A stretch of 64,000 bases of DNA from Pseudocolwellia sp048296855 (GCA_048296855.1 CP182631.1), one strand, 5' to 3'. Positions 26,451-36,824 are shown, counted from the first letter of the stretch. Notes: generated by a model from the sequence alone, not told the origin. A program made the numbers and translations.

Positions 26451-29117
26451 TTAAGCTTTTACGGCTTTCTTAGCTTTAGGCTTCGCTTTAGCCTTTACGG
26501 CTTTCTTTTTAGCTTCTTCAACCCATTTATTATCAATGTACTTTGCCGTCCACCCTGTTGCTTTACCGTCAACTTCAGTCATAACATACTGCTCTTTAGT
26601 TTTACGGCTAAATCGAACAACAGCTAAATTCCCATCAGGGTCTTTGACTGGAGCATCAGCTAAATAATAAAATTTAGATGATATTCTATCTCTGAACCTC
26701 AGAAGCTCTTCTACTTTAGGCGCTCTAGTTTCACGTGATTTAGGAAAAGTATTCGCGGCTAAAAATATTCCAGCAGCGCCATCTCTTAGAACAAAATGTG
26801 CATCAGATTTTTCACAAGGTAACTCAGGTAATTGTACTGGGTCTTCTTTCGGCGGCGCAGCTTCACCGCTTGCTAAAAGCTTACGTGTATTTTTACATTC
26901 GCTATTTGTACAATCAAAGTACTTACCAAATCGACCTGATTTGAGTTCCATCTCAGATTCACAACGATCACATTCTAAAATAGGCCCTTCATAGCCTTTT
27001 ATTTTAAATTCGCCCTTTTCAACTTCAATACCATCACATACTGGGTTATTACCACAGACATGTAATTTTCGAGTTTCATCGATAAGATAACTGTCCATTG
27101 CTGTATTACATTTTTTACAGCGATGCATAGCTCTTAGCGCTTCAGTTTCTTGATCTTCAGCTAAAACACTTACGGCTTCTTCACCCGGAGTCAGGTTCAT
27201 TGTTGTTGTACAACGCTCCTTCGGAGGTAAAGCATAACCCGAACAACCTAAGAAAACTCCGGTTGAAGCGGTTCTAATCCCCATTTTACGCCCACACGTT
27301 GGACACTCAATATCAGTTAAAACAGGTTCGTTGTTTCTCATGCCACCTTCTTCTGTTGGCATGTCAGCTACACTTAACTGTTTAGTGAAGTTACTATAAA
27401 AATTATTTAGAACATCTTTCCAATTCGCTTTACCACCTGCAACCTCATCAAGCTCTTGTTCCATATTTGCAGTGAAGTCATAACTCATTAGGTTAACAAA
27501 ACTTTCAGATAAACTGTCGGTAACGATTTCACCCATTTTTTCAGCATAGAAACGTTTTTTATCTAAACGCACATAACCACGATCTTGAATAGTAGAAATA
27601 ATCGATGCATAAGTAGAGGGTCGGCCAATAGAACGTTTTTCTAATTCTTTAACCAGTGAAGCTTCACCAAAACGTGCTGGTGGTTTAGTAAAATGCTGAG
27701 AAGGATTAAGCTGTTCAAGCGTTAGCACTTCACCTACCGATAAATCAGGTAAATGTTTATCATCACCTTTAGACAACTGAGGGTGAACACGTGTCCAACC
27801 ATCAAATTGCATGACACGACCTTTAGCTTTCAAATCAAATCTTTCGGCACCTATAGTCAGCGTACTAACCGTATATCTTGCCGCTGTCATTTGACATGCA
27901 ACAAACTGACGCCAAATTAAGTCGTAAAGTTTTTTAGCATCGGCTTCAATACCTTCCATAAAGGCAGATTCCATCTTCACATTTGATGGACGTATCGCTT
28001 CATGGGCCTCTTGTGCATTACTTTTACTACTATATAATTTCGCTTTCTCTGGTAAATAATTTTCACCAAACGTATCAGCTATGTAGCCTCTACACATTTC
28101 AACAGCATCTTTACTTAAGTTGGTCGAATCAGTACGCATATAAGTAATATGACCTGCTTCATATAAACGCTGAGCCAAGCCCATAGTACGTTTAACACCA
28201 AAACCTAATTTAGTACTTGCCGCTTGCTGTAATGTAGAGGTAATAAATGGAGCTGACGGTGTACTTTTTGACGGTTTATCTTCACGTTTATCAACCGTAT
28301 AAGTCGCGTCTTTTAAAACAGATAAGGCTTTATCTGTATCTGCCTTATTTGTCGGTTTAAATGCTTTTTTATTTTCATGGGTTACATCTAGTTCAAAATC
28401 TAACCCTGTATTTGTTTTAGTATCTGCGGTAATTTCCCAAAACTCTTCAGGAACAAACGCTTTAATTTCACGTTCTTTTTCTACAACTAACTTAACCGCA
28501 ACTGATTGAACGCGCCCTGCGGAAAGACCACGAGCAACTTTCTTCCACAGTAAGGGGCTTACCATAAAACCAACAACGCGGTCTAAAAATCGACGAGCTT
28601 GTTGAGCATTAACACCCGGCATACTTAATTCGCCAGGTGTTGAAAAAGCTTGCTGTATTGCGTTTTCTGTTATTTCATTAAAAACAACACGTTTAAACTT
28701 GTCATCATCACCACCAATTATCTCTTTTAAATGCCACGCGATTGCTTCTCCCTCGCGGTCCAAATCGGTTGCGAGATAGATAGTATCTGCGGTACTGGCT
28801 AATTTAGTGAGTTCAGTAACAACTTTTTCTTTACCTGGAAGTATTTGATAGTTAGCTTCCCAATCTTTATCTGGGTTAATCCCCATTCGATTAACTAAAG
28901 CTTCTTTATCTCTTTTTTCTTTATATTTAGCTTTGGCTGCTGGTGTCATTTTACGAACTTCGGCAGGAGATTTTGCAGGAACTTTTTTACCAGTACTTCC
29001 ATGGGGTAAATCACGTACATGACCTACACTAGATTTTACAATAAAGTCTTTACCAAGGTATTTGTTAATTGTCTTCGCTTTGGCTGGTGATTCGACAATT
29101 ACCAGAGATTTTCCCAT
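26451..29117 (-). CDS. topA: DNA topoisomerase I
   Basis: Type IA topoisomerase that relaxes negative supercoils. Toprim acidic residues are E9 in VIVES and D118/D120/E122 in DLDRE; the DNA-cleaving tyrosine is Y326 in GHITYMRTDSTNL. C-terminal zinc-ribbon modules follow from about residue 600 (CPTCGRKMG, C-X2-C-KKCNTAMD, CDRCESEMELKSGRFGKYFDC). The protein ends in a lysine/alanine-rich tail (about 868-888) that probably adds DNA affinity. Length 888 is close to E. coli TopA. It is a single-gene unit. Confidence 0.97.
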   Translation of the reverse strand: MGKSLVIVESPAKAKTINKYLGKDFIVKSSVGHVRDLPHGSTGKKVPAKSPAEVRKMTPAAKAKYKEKRDKEALVNRMGINPDKDWEANYQILPGKEKVVTELTKLASTADTIYLATDLDREGEAIAWHLKEIIGGDDDKFKRVVFNEITENAIQQAFSTPGELSMPGVNAQQARRFLDRVVGFMVSPLLWKKVARGLSAGRVQSVAVKLVVEKEREIKAFVPEEFWEITADTKTNTGLDFELDVTHENKKAFKPTNKADTDKALSVLKDATYTVDKREDKPSKSTPSAPFITSTLQQAASTKLGFGVKRTMGLAQRLYEAGHITYMRTDSTNLSKDAVEMCRGYIADTFGENYLPEKAKLYSSKSNAQEAHEAIRPSNVKMESAFMEGIEADAKKLYDLIWRQFVACQMTAARYTVSTLTIGAERFDLKAKGRVMQFDGWTRVHPQLSKGDDKHLPDLSVGEVLTLEQLNPSQHFTKPPARFGEASLVKELEKRSIGRPSTYASIISTIQDRGYVRLDKKRFYAEKMGEIVTDSLSESFVNLMSYDFTANMEQELDEVAGGKANWKDVLNNFYSNFTKQLSVADMPTEEGGMRNNEPVLTDIECPTCGRKMGIRTASTGVFLGCSGYALPPKERCTTTMNLTPGEEAVSVLAEDQETEALRAMHRCKKCNTAMDSYLIDETRKLHVCGNNPVCDGIEVEKGEFKIKGYEGPILECDRCESEMELKSGRFGKYFDCTNSECKNTRKLLASGEAAPPKEDPVQLPELPCEKSDAHFVLRDGAAGIFLAANTFPKSRETRAPKVEELLRFRDRISSKFYYLADAPVKDPDGNLAVVRFSRKTKEQYVMTEVDGKATGWTAKYIDNKWVEEAKKKAVKAKAKPKAKKAVKA

Positions 29118-29511
29118 ATGATTTTACATTCCTAGTCACTAATTGAACTAAATCAATTAGATATTATATAGAGTTTAAACTGTTCAATAATTAGGCGAGC
29201 AACCAATATATGAGAACAATTCACAATAAAATTGATGATTTAAGTGCTATTTACTATTAGATATATCTGCAATTATACAAAGTAACAAGCAAATATTTTG
29301 ATTATATTCGCCTGCATTAATGCTTTTAGCTATAATGCTTGAGTAATTTCTGGCGTAATCATAATCGACTTTTATAAAAAAAATAAGGGCAAATGAAAAT
29401 AATCATTAATTAATTTTCTTTTACAGCCCTTAAAAAACAATGAACCGCTGCATTCCTCCATAATTATTACTTTTATATATTTATCATTAACACAACATAG
29501 TGAGATCTCAC
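29118..29511. other. intergenic region between topA and the arginase-family gene
   Basis: About 390 AT-rich bases between divergent genes; both promoters are expected here. No gene, repeat or clear operator was seen. Confidence 0.4.
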
Positions 29512-30621
29512 ATGACCACATCATGGCTAAATTTAAAAAATAAATTTACGCATTGTTTATGTCCTCCAGGAAACGGAGTTTTTACAGTAAACACGGCTAA
29601 AGAAAGAAAAGAAAAGCTACATCAATCACTTTTTGGACAAACTGAAAATATTGAACAACTATGGGCATCATCTTTAGATAATTTACCTTCTTCATCTAAC
29701 GCTGTTATTTTAGGTATAGCTTCAGATTGTGGTGGCGGCATATTAAGGGGAGCAAATTGGGGACCTTTATTTGTTCGTTCAACGTTATTAGAACAATACA
29801 GTGGATTAAGTGCTTATGATTTAGGTGATGTGAGAGTTATTCCGCACTTATTACACGATAAGTACTTAAATGAGGCCACCATTTCAAATTGCCGAAAAGC
29901 ATTATATAAAGATGAAAACAGTGAATATCCTGTTAGCCCTTTAACAATAACAGAAGATGTATTACACGATTTTTATGCTGAATTTCCTAAAAAAGGGATA
30001 TTTGGTATTGGTGGCGATCATTCAGTGAGTTATCCGCTCACTAAAGCCTATTTACAAGCTAAAAAGAAACAAGGTATACGTGCTGCAATAATTCATTTTG
30101 ATGCCCACACAGACCTATTAGTGGAACGCTTAGGGATAGATCTCTGTTTTGGCTCATGGTGTACACACATACTTGACGATTTACATGACCATAGTCATTT
30201 AATTCAAGTGGGCATTCGCTCAAGTGGAAAACCAAAGTCTCATTGGGAAAATACCTTTGGCGTAAAACAACATTGGTCTCATGAAATAAAAGAAAATGGT
30301 GTTGAAAGTATCATTGAAAATATTTTAAAACAGCTAAAAGATGAAAACATTGATGAGTTATACGTAAGTTTTGATATTGACGCACTTGATGCATCAATTG
30401 CATCAGCTACAGGCACTCCTGAACCTGATGGCATGGATATGAAAGATACAATGCTGATACTACGTTCATTAGGTCAAAAGTATCCGATTACTGGTGCTGA
30501 CATGATGGAAATAGCTCCATTTACCGATAGCTCAGGTTTAGGTGAAGAAAGCAGAAACAAAACATTAACAGCCTGTGCTGAGATATCTGCATTTTTGATT
30601 GAAGAGATGTCGAAAACCTAA
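29512..30621 (+). CDS. arginase/agmatinase/formimidoylglutamase family protein
   Basis: Ureohydrolase-fold enzyme of 369 residues. The dinuclear manganese ligands are all visible: GIGGDHSVSYP, IHFDAHTDL and VSFDIDALD. The usual APGTGTPEPGG after the last motif reads ASATGTPEPDG, and the N-terminal 80 residues are longer than in E. coli agmatinase, so the substrate (arginine, agmatine, formiminoglutamate or other guanidino compound) is undetermined. An in-frame GTG at 29500 is an alternative start; the ATG is preferred. No hut or arginine genes are adjacent. Confidence 0.8.
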   Translation: MTTSWLNLKNKFTHCLCPPGNGVFTVNTAKERKEKLHQSLFGQTENIEQLWASSLDNLPSSSNAVILGIASDCGGGILRGANWGPLFVRSTLLEQYSGLSAYDLGDVRVIPHLLHDKYLNEATISNCRKALYKDENSEYPVSPLTITEDVLHDFYAEFPKKGIFGIGGDHSVSYPLTKAYLQAKKKQGIRAAIIHFDAHTDLLVERLGIDLCFGSWCTHILDDLHDHSHLIQVGIRSSGKPKSHWENTFGVKQHWSHEIKENGVESIIENILKQLKDENIDELYVSFDIDALDASIASATGTPEPDGMDMKDTMLILRSLGQKYPITGADMMEIAPFTDSSGLGEESRNKTLTACAEISAFLIEEMSKT

Positions 30622-30654
30622 TTTATAACTTTTTAAGGCTATATTTAGAACAAT

Positions 30655-30680
30655 AAAAAAGCTCCTTGAGGAGCTTTTTT
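30655..30680. terminator. bidirectional terminator
   Basis: A-run, stem GCTCC/GGAGC around TTGA (30661-30674) and T-run, between convergent genes. Confidence 0.88.
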
Positions 30681-30698
30681 ATTCATCCCTATTTTATC

Positions 30699-33002
30699 TT
30701 AATTAGCAGTATTACAATTATTTACATAGCCAAAGGGGCTATTTAAACCAATACCAGCAGTAGGCGGAGTAACATCTTCATCCAGAATATCTTCAGCCGA
30801 TGTCGATAATGTAAATGTTGTCTTAGTTTGGCTTTCGGTGCCATTAACTTTCGCTGAAACAATTAAGTCTATATCAGCCCAACTACCACTACTTTGAGGA
30901 TATCGAATATCAATAATGGCTTTACCTTGATCATCAGTTACAATGTTACCTAAAGCACCAACTACATTACCAGGAGTTAATGCCCCGTTACCATTAGTAT
31001 CTTCCCCTGCATCCAATATACCATTAATATTTCCATCTTCATTGGCGCATGCAAAACTTCCATCATAACCTGTTAAATTTCCATCAACATCAAAAGTCAA
31101 ATTACTCGCAGTAATCCAGCGTACAAAAGTTCCACCTATATCATAAAGTCTTATCCAACTACCTTTATAATAAGTTTTAGGAACAGCAGATACAGTCAAT
31201 TCAACATTTTCAACAGGAGTAGAATCAACATCTGTAACAAATACACTAAACTGCTTGTTATAATTGGTAATATCTATTTCTTCAATGGTATTCCCCGTAC
31301 CTAAAGTAATGAATAACTCTCTATCAGCTACTGTTAATGTAACCGTATCACTTACATTGGTTGTACCTATTGTATCCCTTACAACTGCTTTAATAGAAAC
31401 AGCGTTTTGAGCTGATACTGCATTTGATGTATACACTGTAGAAGCATTACCGTTACTATCGGTTGTTGCACTAGCAGGAAAAATTGAACCGCCGTTAGTA
31501 TCAGTTAGAGTAAAATCAATTTGCTTATTTTTAACCAAATTACCTGTAGGATCTTTAACTACGACTGAAATTGTAGATTTTTGCCCATTAGGTCCAATTG
31601 AATTTGGTGAAGCTTGTGCTACTACTCTTTCAGCTGTTTCGGCAACAAATTCAAACTCTAATTGATTATTTAAAGCAATATCACCATCGACCCCACTAAA
31701 GGTGACTAACGATTTACCTGCATTATTAGAAGTTAAGGTTGTTGATACTTTACCGTCAACAGTTGTTGCTGAGGTTGAAGACAAGTCACCTCTTGTTGCG
31801 GTAAAGCTAACTAGAGTACCATCAGGAACTAAGACACCATTTCGAGACCATGTTAATGTTAATGTCGCTGTTTTTGATAGCAACACATCAGGGATCGCAC
31901 TTAAGTCTTGAGTGCTTAAGTTAATATTTGTACCGTTACCATCATTAAATGAAGAGAACAAAAAGGAATCAGCTTGAACGGCTACATTTTGAGTTGCTAT
32001 AGCACCTAAAGCACTTGCTACAATGCTATTAACTCCTCCTGTTGTACCAACAACGGAAACTGTTGCCTGACCAGTAAAGTCAGTTGTTACAGATTCCGGA
32101 ATTGTAATCCCTGCAGCTGTACTTCCATTTGAACTATTACTCGTTGATAACATAACTAAAGTATTAGCAATTCCCTTACCATCGGAATCAAGTACTCTTA
32201 CAATAAAGTTATTTGAATCGTTAATAGCTAAAGAAGAAGATCCAGTTAGCTGGATACTAGTTCCTACAACTTGAACATCAACAGAGTCAGAAAATTGTGC
32301 CGTTGTTGCTGTAGTATGTATAATACGATTAGTCGGTTCATTACTTGTTTTTAGCGTTGCTGTTGCCTTACCATCAGCGCCTGTCAATGCTTTAACGACT
32401 TCAATCTGTCCAGAAGTTGCAGCAAATGTTACTAGTACATTTTCTAATAAGTTATTGTTCGCATCTTTTGCTATAGCTGAAAGAGTAACCTCTTGTGCAC
32501 CACTCGATGCAATTTGTTGGCTACTTGCAAATAAAGAGATATTAGATACATCAGGTGTTGTACCTGTATTAGCGTCACCAGCACTATTAAAAGAAAGTGT
32601 TGCAATAACCTCTTCATCTACAGCTAAAATTGTCGCACTAACTTGCCCTGCACCAGCTGTTCCACCGGCATTAAGTGTCATAGTAGCAATCCCATCAGCG
32701 TCGGTTACACTAGTACCGAAGGTAGGAGTAAAATTAGCTAAAACGTCTGCGCCCTCGCTTAATGTAAAAGTAACAAGTACATTTTGCTCTGGTTCACCAT
32801 TTTTTAGAACCGTAGCATTAATAGTTGCGGGGCTGGCATCTGATATATTTTGATCTGATATAGTCAAAGACATTGTAATAACATCTTTATCCTCTGGGTC
32901 TTCTGGATCTGGAGTTGTAGTTCCAAACCCCCCTTCACCACCTCCACAGGCCACTAACGTAAAAAGTAGTATGATTAAACTAAAGCGTTGAAGTAGCGCC
33001 AT
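30699..33002 (-). CDS. surface lipoprotein with bacterial Ig-like (Big_1) repeats
   Basis: Protein of 767 residues. A lipoprotein signal ends in LVAC with C19 as lipidated cysteine, then a glycine/acidic spacer. Several invasin-type Ig repeats of about 100 residues follow, each with a core such as VTFTLSEG...TDADGIATMTLNAG or ATDSNGNASTVYTSN. Near residues 650-680 an acidic loop (DGNINGILDAGEDTNGNGALTPG) looks like a calcium-binding EF-hand/dockerin-like site. The start at 33002 has AGGGAG nine bases upstream; the longer frame's ATG directly abuts that site. It is likely an outer-membrane adhesin or structural protein; the partner is unknown. Confidence 0.8.
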   Translation of the reverse strand: MALLQRFSLIILLFTLVACGGGEGGFGTTTPDPEDPEDKDVITMSLTISDQNISDASPATINATVLKNGEPEQNVLVTFTLSEGADVLANFTPTFGTSVTDADGIATMTLNAGGTAGAGQVSATILAVDEEVIATLSFNSAGDANTGTTPDVSNISLFASSQQIASSGAQEVTLSAIAKDANNNLLENVLVTFAATSGQIEVVKALTGADGKATATLKTSNEPTNRIIHTTATTAQFSDSVDVQVVGTSIQLTGSSSLAINDSNNFIVRVLDSDGKGIANTLVMLSTSNSSNGSTAAGITIPESVTTDFTGQATVSVVGTTGGVNSIVASALGAIATQNVAVQADSFLFSSFNDGNGTNINLSTQDLSAIPDVLLSKTATLTLTWSRNGVLVPDGTLVSFTATRGDLSSTSATTVDGKVSTTLTSNNAGKSLVTFSGVDGDIALNNQLEFEFVAETAERVVAQASPNSIGPNGQKSTISVVVKDPTGNLVKNKQIDFTLTDTNGGSIFPASATTDSNGNASTVYTSNAVSAQNAVSIKAVVRDTIGTTNVSDTVTLTVADRELFITLGTGNTIEEIDITNYNKQFSVFVTDVDSTPVENVELTVSAVPKTYYKGSWIRLYDIGGTFVRWITASNLTFDVDGNLTGYDGSFACANEDGNINGILDAGEDTNGNGALTPGNVVGALGNIVTDDQGKAIIDIRYPQSSGSWADIDLIVSAKVNGTESQTKTTFTLSTSAEDILDEDVTPPTAGIGLNSPFGYVNNCNTAN

Positions 33003-33172
33003 AAAAAGCATCTCCCTGGTAAATTTTTATTATCAACTTTGCCATCTTAACTGAAAAATCACAAAAAGGTCACTACCTTATTAAAAAAACTGACAATTGT
33101 TGCCTTTTTAATAATAACTTTTACTGTTAATCTTACAAATTAAACTCTAAATATAAGAAGTAATTCTAAATT

Positions 33173-34513
33173 ATGACAAATAAACCTTCTTCAAGCCTTA
33201 CTACACGCATCGTTATTGCAATGGTTGCCGGTATTTCAGTGGGCGCGTTCTTGCAGTGGTTAATGCCTGATCAATCAGACGTAGTTGTTCCTCTTTATTT
33301 GTTTGACCTATCCATTAGAGGAGTATTGGTTGACGGAGTATTTGAAGTGGTTGGCAAAATATTTGTTGCCAGCTTACAAATGCTTGTGGTTCCTTTAGTC
33401 TTTGTTTCACTTATTTGTGGTACATGCTCACTAAAAGATACAACAAAACTGGGTCGAATTGGTGGTAAAGCCATCGCGTTGTATTTAATAACTACAGCCG
33501 TTGCTATTAGTTTTGCTATGTCGTTAGCTTTATTTATAAACCCAGGTGAAGGCGTTAACATGGTGGCTAACACAACATTTGAGAGTCGAGAAGCGCCATC
33601 ACTTGCTCAAGTACTCATTCAAATGTTTCCAAGCAATCCTTTTGAAGCTTTTGCTCAAGGTAATATGCTACAAGTTATCGTATTTGCATTACTTTTTGGT
33701 ATTTCCATTGCATTATCGGGTAAAGCAGGTGAAAGAGTAGCAAGTCTATTTGAAGACTTCAGTGTCGTTATAATGCGCTTAGTTACCGTATTAATGAACA
33801 TTGCACCATACGGTGTTTTCTGTTTATTAGCCGGATTGTTTACTGACGTTTCAATAGAAACCTTTGGTAATTTAATTAAATACTTCTTAGTGGTTTTTGT
33901 TGCTTTAATTTTACACGCGACGGTAACCTACCCTGTTTTACTGAAATTATTAACGGGATTAAATCCGCTTATTTTCTTAAGAAAAATGCGTAATACAGCT
34001 ATTTTTGCTTTTTCAACATCAAGCAGTAATGCAACGCTTCCTATTACCATGGAAACTGTTACTAAGAAGATGGGCGTTAAAAACTCTATCGCTTCTTTTA
34101 CTGTGCCTTTAGGGGCAACAATAAATATGGATGGCACGGCTATTATGCAAGGTGTGGCCACAGTATTTATTGCACAAGTCTTTAATGTAGATTTAACCCT
34201 TTCTGATTATTTGATGGTTATTCTTACCGCAACATTAGCGTCTATAGGCACAGCTGGCGTACCAGGTGTAGGATTAATTATGCTTGCCATGGTACTTGAT
34301 CAAGTCGGTTTACCTGTTGAAGGTATTGGCTTAATTATAGGTGTTGATAGATTATTAGATATGACTAGAACAGCTGTAAATGTTACAGGTGATAGCATGG
34401 TTACTTTAATTGTAGGTAAATCTGAAAATCAATTTGATGAAGAGGTATATAAAGATCTTAATGCAGGTCAACAAATTGAGGATATTGATTTTAGTGATTT
34501 AAAACATAATTAA
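33173..34513 (+). CDS. dicarboxylate/amino acid:cation symporter (Sdf family), second copy
   Basis: Symporter of 446 residues with the same plan as the gene at 20027-21301: the serine-rich hairpin reads FSTSSSNATLPITMETV, then PLGATINMDGTAIMQG, ASIGTAGVPGVGLIML and RLLDMTRTAVNVTGDSMVTLIVGKSE. It has a longer loop after helix one (MPDQSDVVVPLYLFDLS). SSSNATLP instead of SSSGTLP points to a different substrate from the aspA-linked symporter, for example glutamate or a neutral amino acid with sodium; this is inference. It stands alone and divergent from the lipoprotein gene. Confidence 0.9.
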   Translation: MTNKPSSSLTTRIVIAMVAGISVGAFLQWLMPDQSDVVVPLYLFDLSIRGVLVDGVFEVVGKIFVASLQMLVVPLVFVSLICGTCSLKDTTKLGRIGGKAIALYLITTAVAISFAMSLALFINPGEGVNMVANTTFESREAPSLAQVLIQMFPSNPFEAFAQGNMLQVIVFALLFGISIALSGKAGERVASLFEDFSVVIMRLVTVLMNIAPYGVFCLLAGLFTDVSIETFGNLIKYFLVVFVALILHATVTYPVLLKLLTGLNPLIFLRKMRNTAIFAFSTSSSNATLPITMETVTKKMGVKNSIASFTVPLGATINMDGTAIMQGVATVFIAQVFNVDLTLSDYLMVILTATLASIGTAGVPGVGLIMLAMVLDQVGLPVEGIGLIIGVDRLLDMTRTAVNVTGDSMVTLIVGKSENQFDEEVYKDLNAGQQIEDIDFSDLKHN

Positions 34514-34568
34514 TCTACATTTTAATAAACCGATACTTATCAGCTACGACAACTATTATACAAATAAA

Positions 34569-34600
34569 AAGGGAGATAACTTAATTAAGTTATCTCCCTT
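34569..34600. terminator. bidirectional terminator with a perfect 16 bp stem
   Basis: The 32 bases from AAGGGAGATAACTTAA and its exact complement form a perfect palindrome between the convergent symporter and FKBP genes, flanked by A- and T-rich runs. Confidence 0.85.
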
Positions 34601-34625
34601 TCTTTTAAAGATATTTTTACAGCGT

Positions 34626-35102
34626 TTATTCGTTAATACCCAATAATTCAACTTCAAATATTAGAGTAGAAGCAGGTGTTATTTTTCCTGCGGAGCGGTC
34701 GCCGTAAGCTAAATATGATGGTATAAAGAATTTAAATTTATCACCTACTACCATTAACTGAACACCTTCAGTCCAACCTTTTATCACTTGATTTAAACCA
34801 AAGCTTATTGGTTGATTACGATCTACAGAGCTGTCAAATACTGTCCCATTTAGTAAAGTGCCATGATAGTGTACTTTTACTTTGTCAGAACTTTTGGGGT
34901 GTATAGTACCCTCACCTTTGTTTAATACTAAGTATTGTAAACCAGAGTCTGTTTCAATAACGCCTTCTACATTTCTATTATTATTTAAAAAAGTCTCGCC
35001 TTCTTGCTTATTTAAACTCGCAGCTTCTTTATTGGTATTAGAGCGAAAATAAAGTAAAACAACAATCACTAGAATAACAACAACTACAATAACTTTACCC
35101 AT
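34626..35102 (-). CDS. membrane-anchored FKBP-type peptidyl-prolyl isomerase
   Basis: Protein of 158 residues with an N-terminal hydrophobic anchor (about 3-18, VIVVVVILVIVVLLYF) and a C-terminal FKBP domain (about 60-156: VKVHYHGTLLNGTVFDSSVDR, VIKGWTEGVQLMVVGDKFKFFIP, LAYGDRS, TLIFEVELLGI). It lacks the N-terminal dimerisation domain of FkpA and so is a minimal periplasmic prolyl isomerase. It lies 36 bases after glgA on the same strand and may be read through from the glycogen operon. Confidence 0.88.
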   Translation of the reverse strand: MGKVIVVVVILVIVVLLYFRSNTNKEAASLNKQEGETFLNNNRNVEGVIETDSGLQYLVLNKGEGTIHPKSSDKVKVHYHGTLLNGTVFDSSVDRNQPISFGLNQVIKGWTEGVQLMVVGDKFKFFIPSYLAYGDRSAGKITPASTLIFEVELLGINE

Positions 35103-35138
35103 AATTTAATATTTACCTTTAATGTATTTTTTGAAATT

Positions 35139-36698
35139 TTATCTATATAAATCTGATATATAACGTTTAGCTGAATCGCTCCATAAAAGTCGTGTTTTAC
35201 TCGCGTTATCCGATATTTCTTTATATTTTTTAGGCTCTTTAAGACATAAAAATAATGTGTTTTTAAAGCAACTAATCATATTCGTTGCTTGGTTAAACTG
35301 TGTATCACCATCAAATAAAAAACCATTTTCATGATCTTTTATTGTATCGGTTAAACCGCCTACACTATGAGCGATACAAGGTTGCCCCGCACGCATAGAT
35401 AACATTTGGCTAATACCACATGGCTCAAAAGAGCTTGGCATCATAAACAAATCGCCCATGTTATAAATAGCTTCAGATAAGGTTTCAGAATAGCCTTTTA
35501 AAAAGATGAAGTTTGAATTTCTCCCTGCGGTTTTAGTTAAAAACTGCTCAAACCCAGCATCACCACTGCCTAATAAAAGAAAAATTCCTTTATCGCCTAA
35601 TTCGTTCAATATGTGCTGTAATGCTGATTGACCATCTGCCATTTGCTGTTGTAACAATAATACTTTTTGATTGGTAATTCGACCAACAGACGTCATGATG
35701 AAAGGACGTTTAGCTATTTTTTTAGAGGTTAACTTGCCTAATCTTGTCGATGCAATTAAATGAGCACTCGCTAAAACAGCTTGGTTACCTGCCCACTTTA
35801 GGACCTCATTTTCGCATAAAGAAAAGAAGTGATTTAATGATAACGGTTTACGCTTCGAGTCATCGTATTCACAACCATTTAAAATACCAAACAGACGGTT
35901 TTCATTCGAAGCTCTTTGCAAATCATTTTCTAGTCCTTCACCACCAAAAAAACCTTGTTCATAGTTACTTGGTTTAACAATTTCTTTCGTATAATTAGGT
36001 GATACCGCATGAACTTTATCGCATAAATTAATAGCAGCCCTCATAGGGTTAAAGCAGTGAAGGTAGTTAGGGTCATTAATCACATTTACATCATAATTTA
36101 AATGTGGAAACCAAGTTTGCAACGAAGATTCATCATTCGATAACGGGCGAATACCTTGTAATGCAAGGTTGTGAATCGTGTAGGTTGTTCTTATATGTTT
36201 TAAATCTTGATATTGAGGATCGTACGCTCGTAAAACAGATAAAACAGCCGTATGCCAATCATGTAGGTGTAATACATCTACATGCCCAAAGATATGATCT
36301 ATTATTGCCTGCCCTACCGCAGCATTAAATAAAGCAAATTTAGTTGCATCGGTAGCGAAAGGTCGATTATTAGGATCATCACAATAAACACTTCCAACAC
36401 CGCAACTTGAAAATAAAGGGTGATGAGCTATCCATTGAGTTACGTTTTCATTACTGTTTGTAACAGCAAATTTATAAAAACTAACTTCTTGCGATTCTCC
36501 CGCAAACATCACAGTAACACTTTGTATAAATTCTGCTTTGTCTACTTCATGTAATATTCCATAATTTGGCATAACAACGTTTACTTGTTCGCCTTCGGCA
36601 GCTAATGCTTTAGGCATATCTCTTACAACATCGCCAATACCGCCAACTTTTCCGCCGGGTAATGCGTCATTTTCAGCCGACACCATTAATATATTCAT
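35139..36698 (-). CDS. glgA: glycogen synthase (ADP-glucose)
   Basis: GT5 glycosyltransferase extending alpha-1,4-glucan from ADP-glucose. The N-terminal substrate loop is GGKVGGIGDVVRDMP (about 15-29), the C-terminal nucleotide-binding part has TSVGRITNQK and MMPSSFEPCGISQMLSMRAGQPCIAHSVGGLTDTI. Length 519 is slightly above the E. coli enzyme. AAGGTG precedes the ATG. It is the last gene of the glycogen cluster, separated from glgB by 140 bases holding a large hairpin. Confidence 0.93.
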   Translation of the reverse strand: MNILMVSAENDALPGGKVGGIGDVVRDMPKALAAEGEQVNVVMPNYGILHEVDKAEFIQSVTVMFAGESQEVSFYKFAVTNSNENVTQWIAHHPLFSSCGVGSVYCDDPNNRPFATDATKFALFNAAVGQAIIDHIFGHVDVLHLHDWHTAVLSVLRAYDPQYQDLKHIRTTYTIHNLALQGIRPLSNDESSLQTWFPHLNYDVNVINDPNYLHCFNPMRAAINLCDKVHAVSPNYTKEIVKPSNYEQGFFGGEGLENDLQRASNENRLFGILNGCEYDDSKRKPLSLNHFFSLCENEVLKWAGNQAVLASAHLIASTRLGKLTSKKIAKRPFIMTSVGRITNQKVLLLQQQMADGQSALQHILNELGDKGIFLLLGSGDAGFEQFLTKTAGRNSNFIFLKGYSETLSEAIYNMGDLFMMPSSFEPCGISQMLSMRAGQPCIAHSVGGLTDTIKDHENGFLFDGDTQFNQATNMISCFKNTLFLCLKEPKKYKEISDNASKTRLLWSDSAKRYISDLYR

Positions 36699-36780
36699 GA
36701 ATCACCTTTTGAAAGCAATGAATAATCACTCGCTTTTAGCCAGTGATTAAAAATTTGAATTTTATTTTAAAGAATAGAAA

Positions 36781-36824
36781 CACATTTTAGGTTTATTTGA
36801 AATTAAATTAAAACCTAAAATGTG
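36781..36824. terminator. hairpin between glgB and glgA
   Basis: Perfect 14-base-pair stem CACATTTTAGGTTT/AAACCTAAAATGTG with a 16-base loop, 14 bases after the glgB stop. The U-tract on the minus strand is weak (TTTCTATT), so it may stop, attenuate or stabilise mRNA rather than fully terminate. Confidence 0.55.

Noticed and set aside
33090..33110. TGACAATTGTTGCC resembling a sigma-54 promoter before the second symporter
   Set aside because: The spacing between the -24 and -12 elements is two bases too short and the GG is not conserved.
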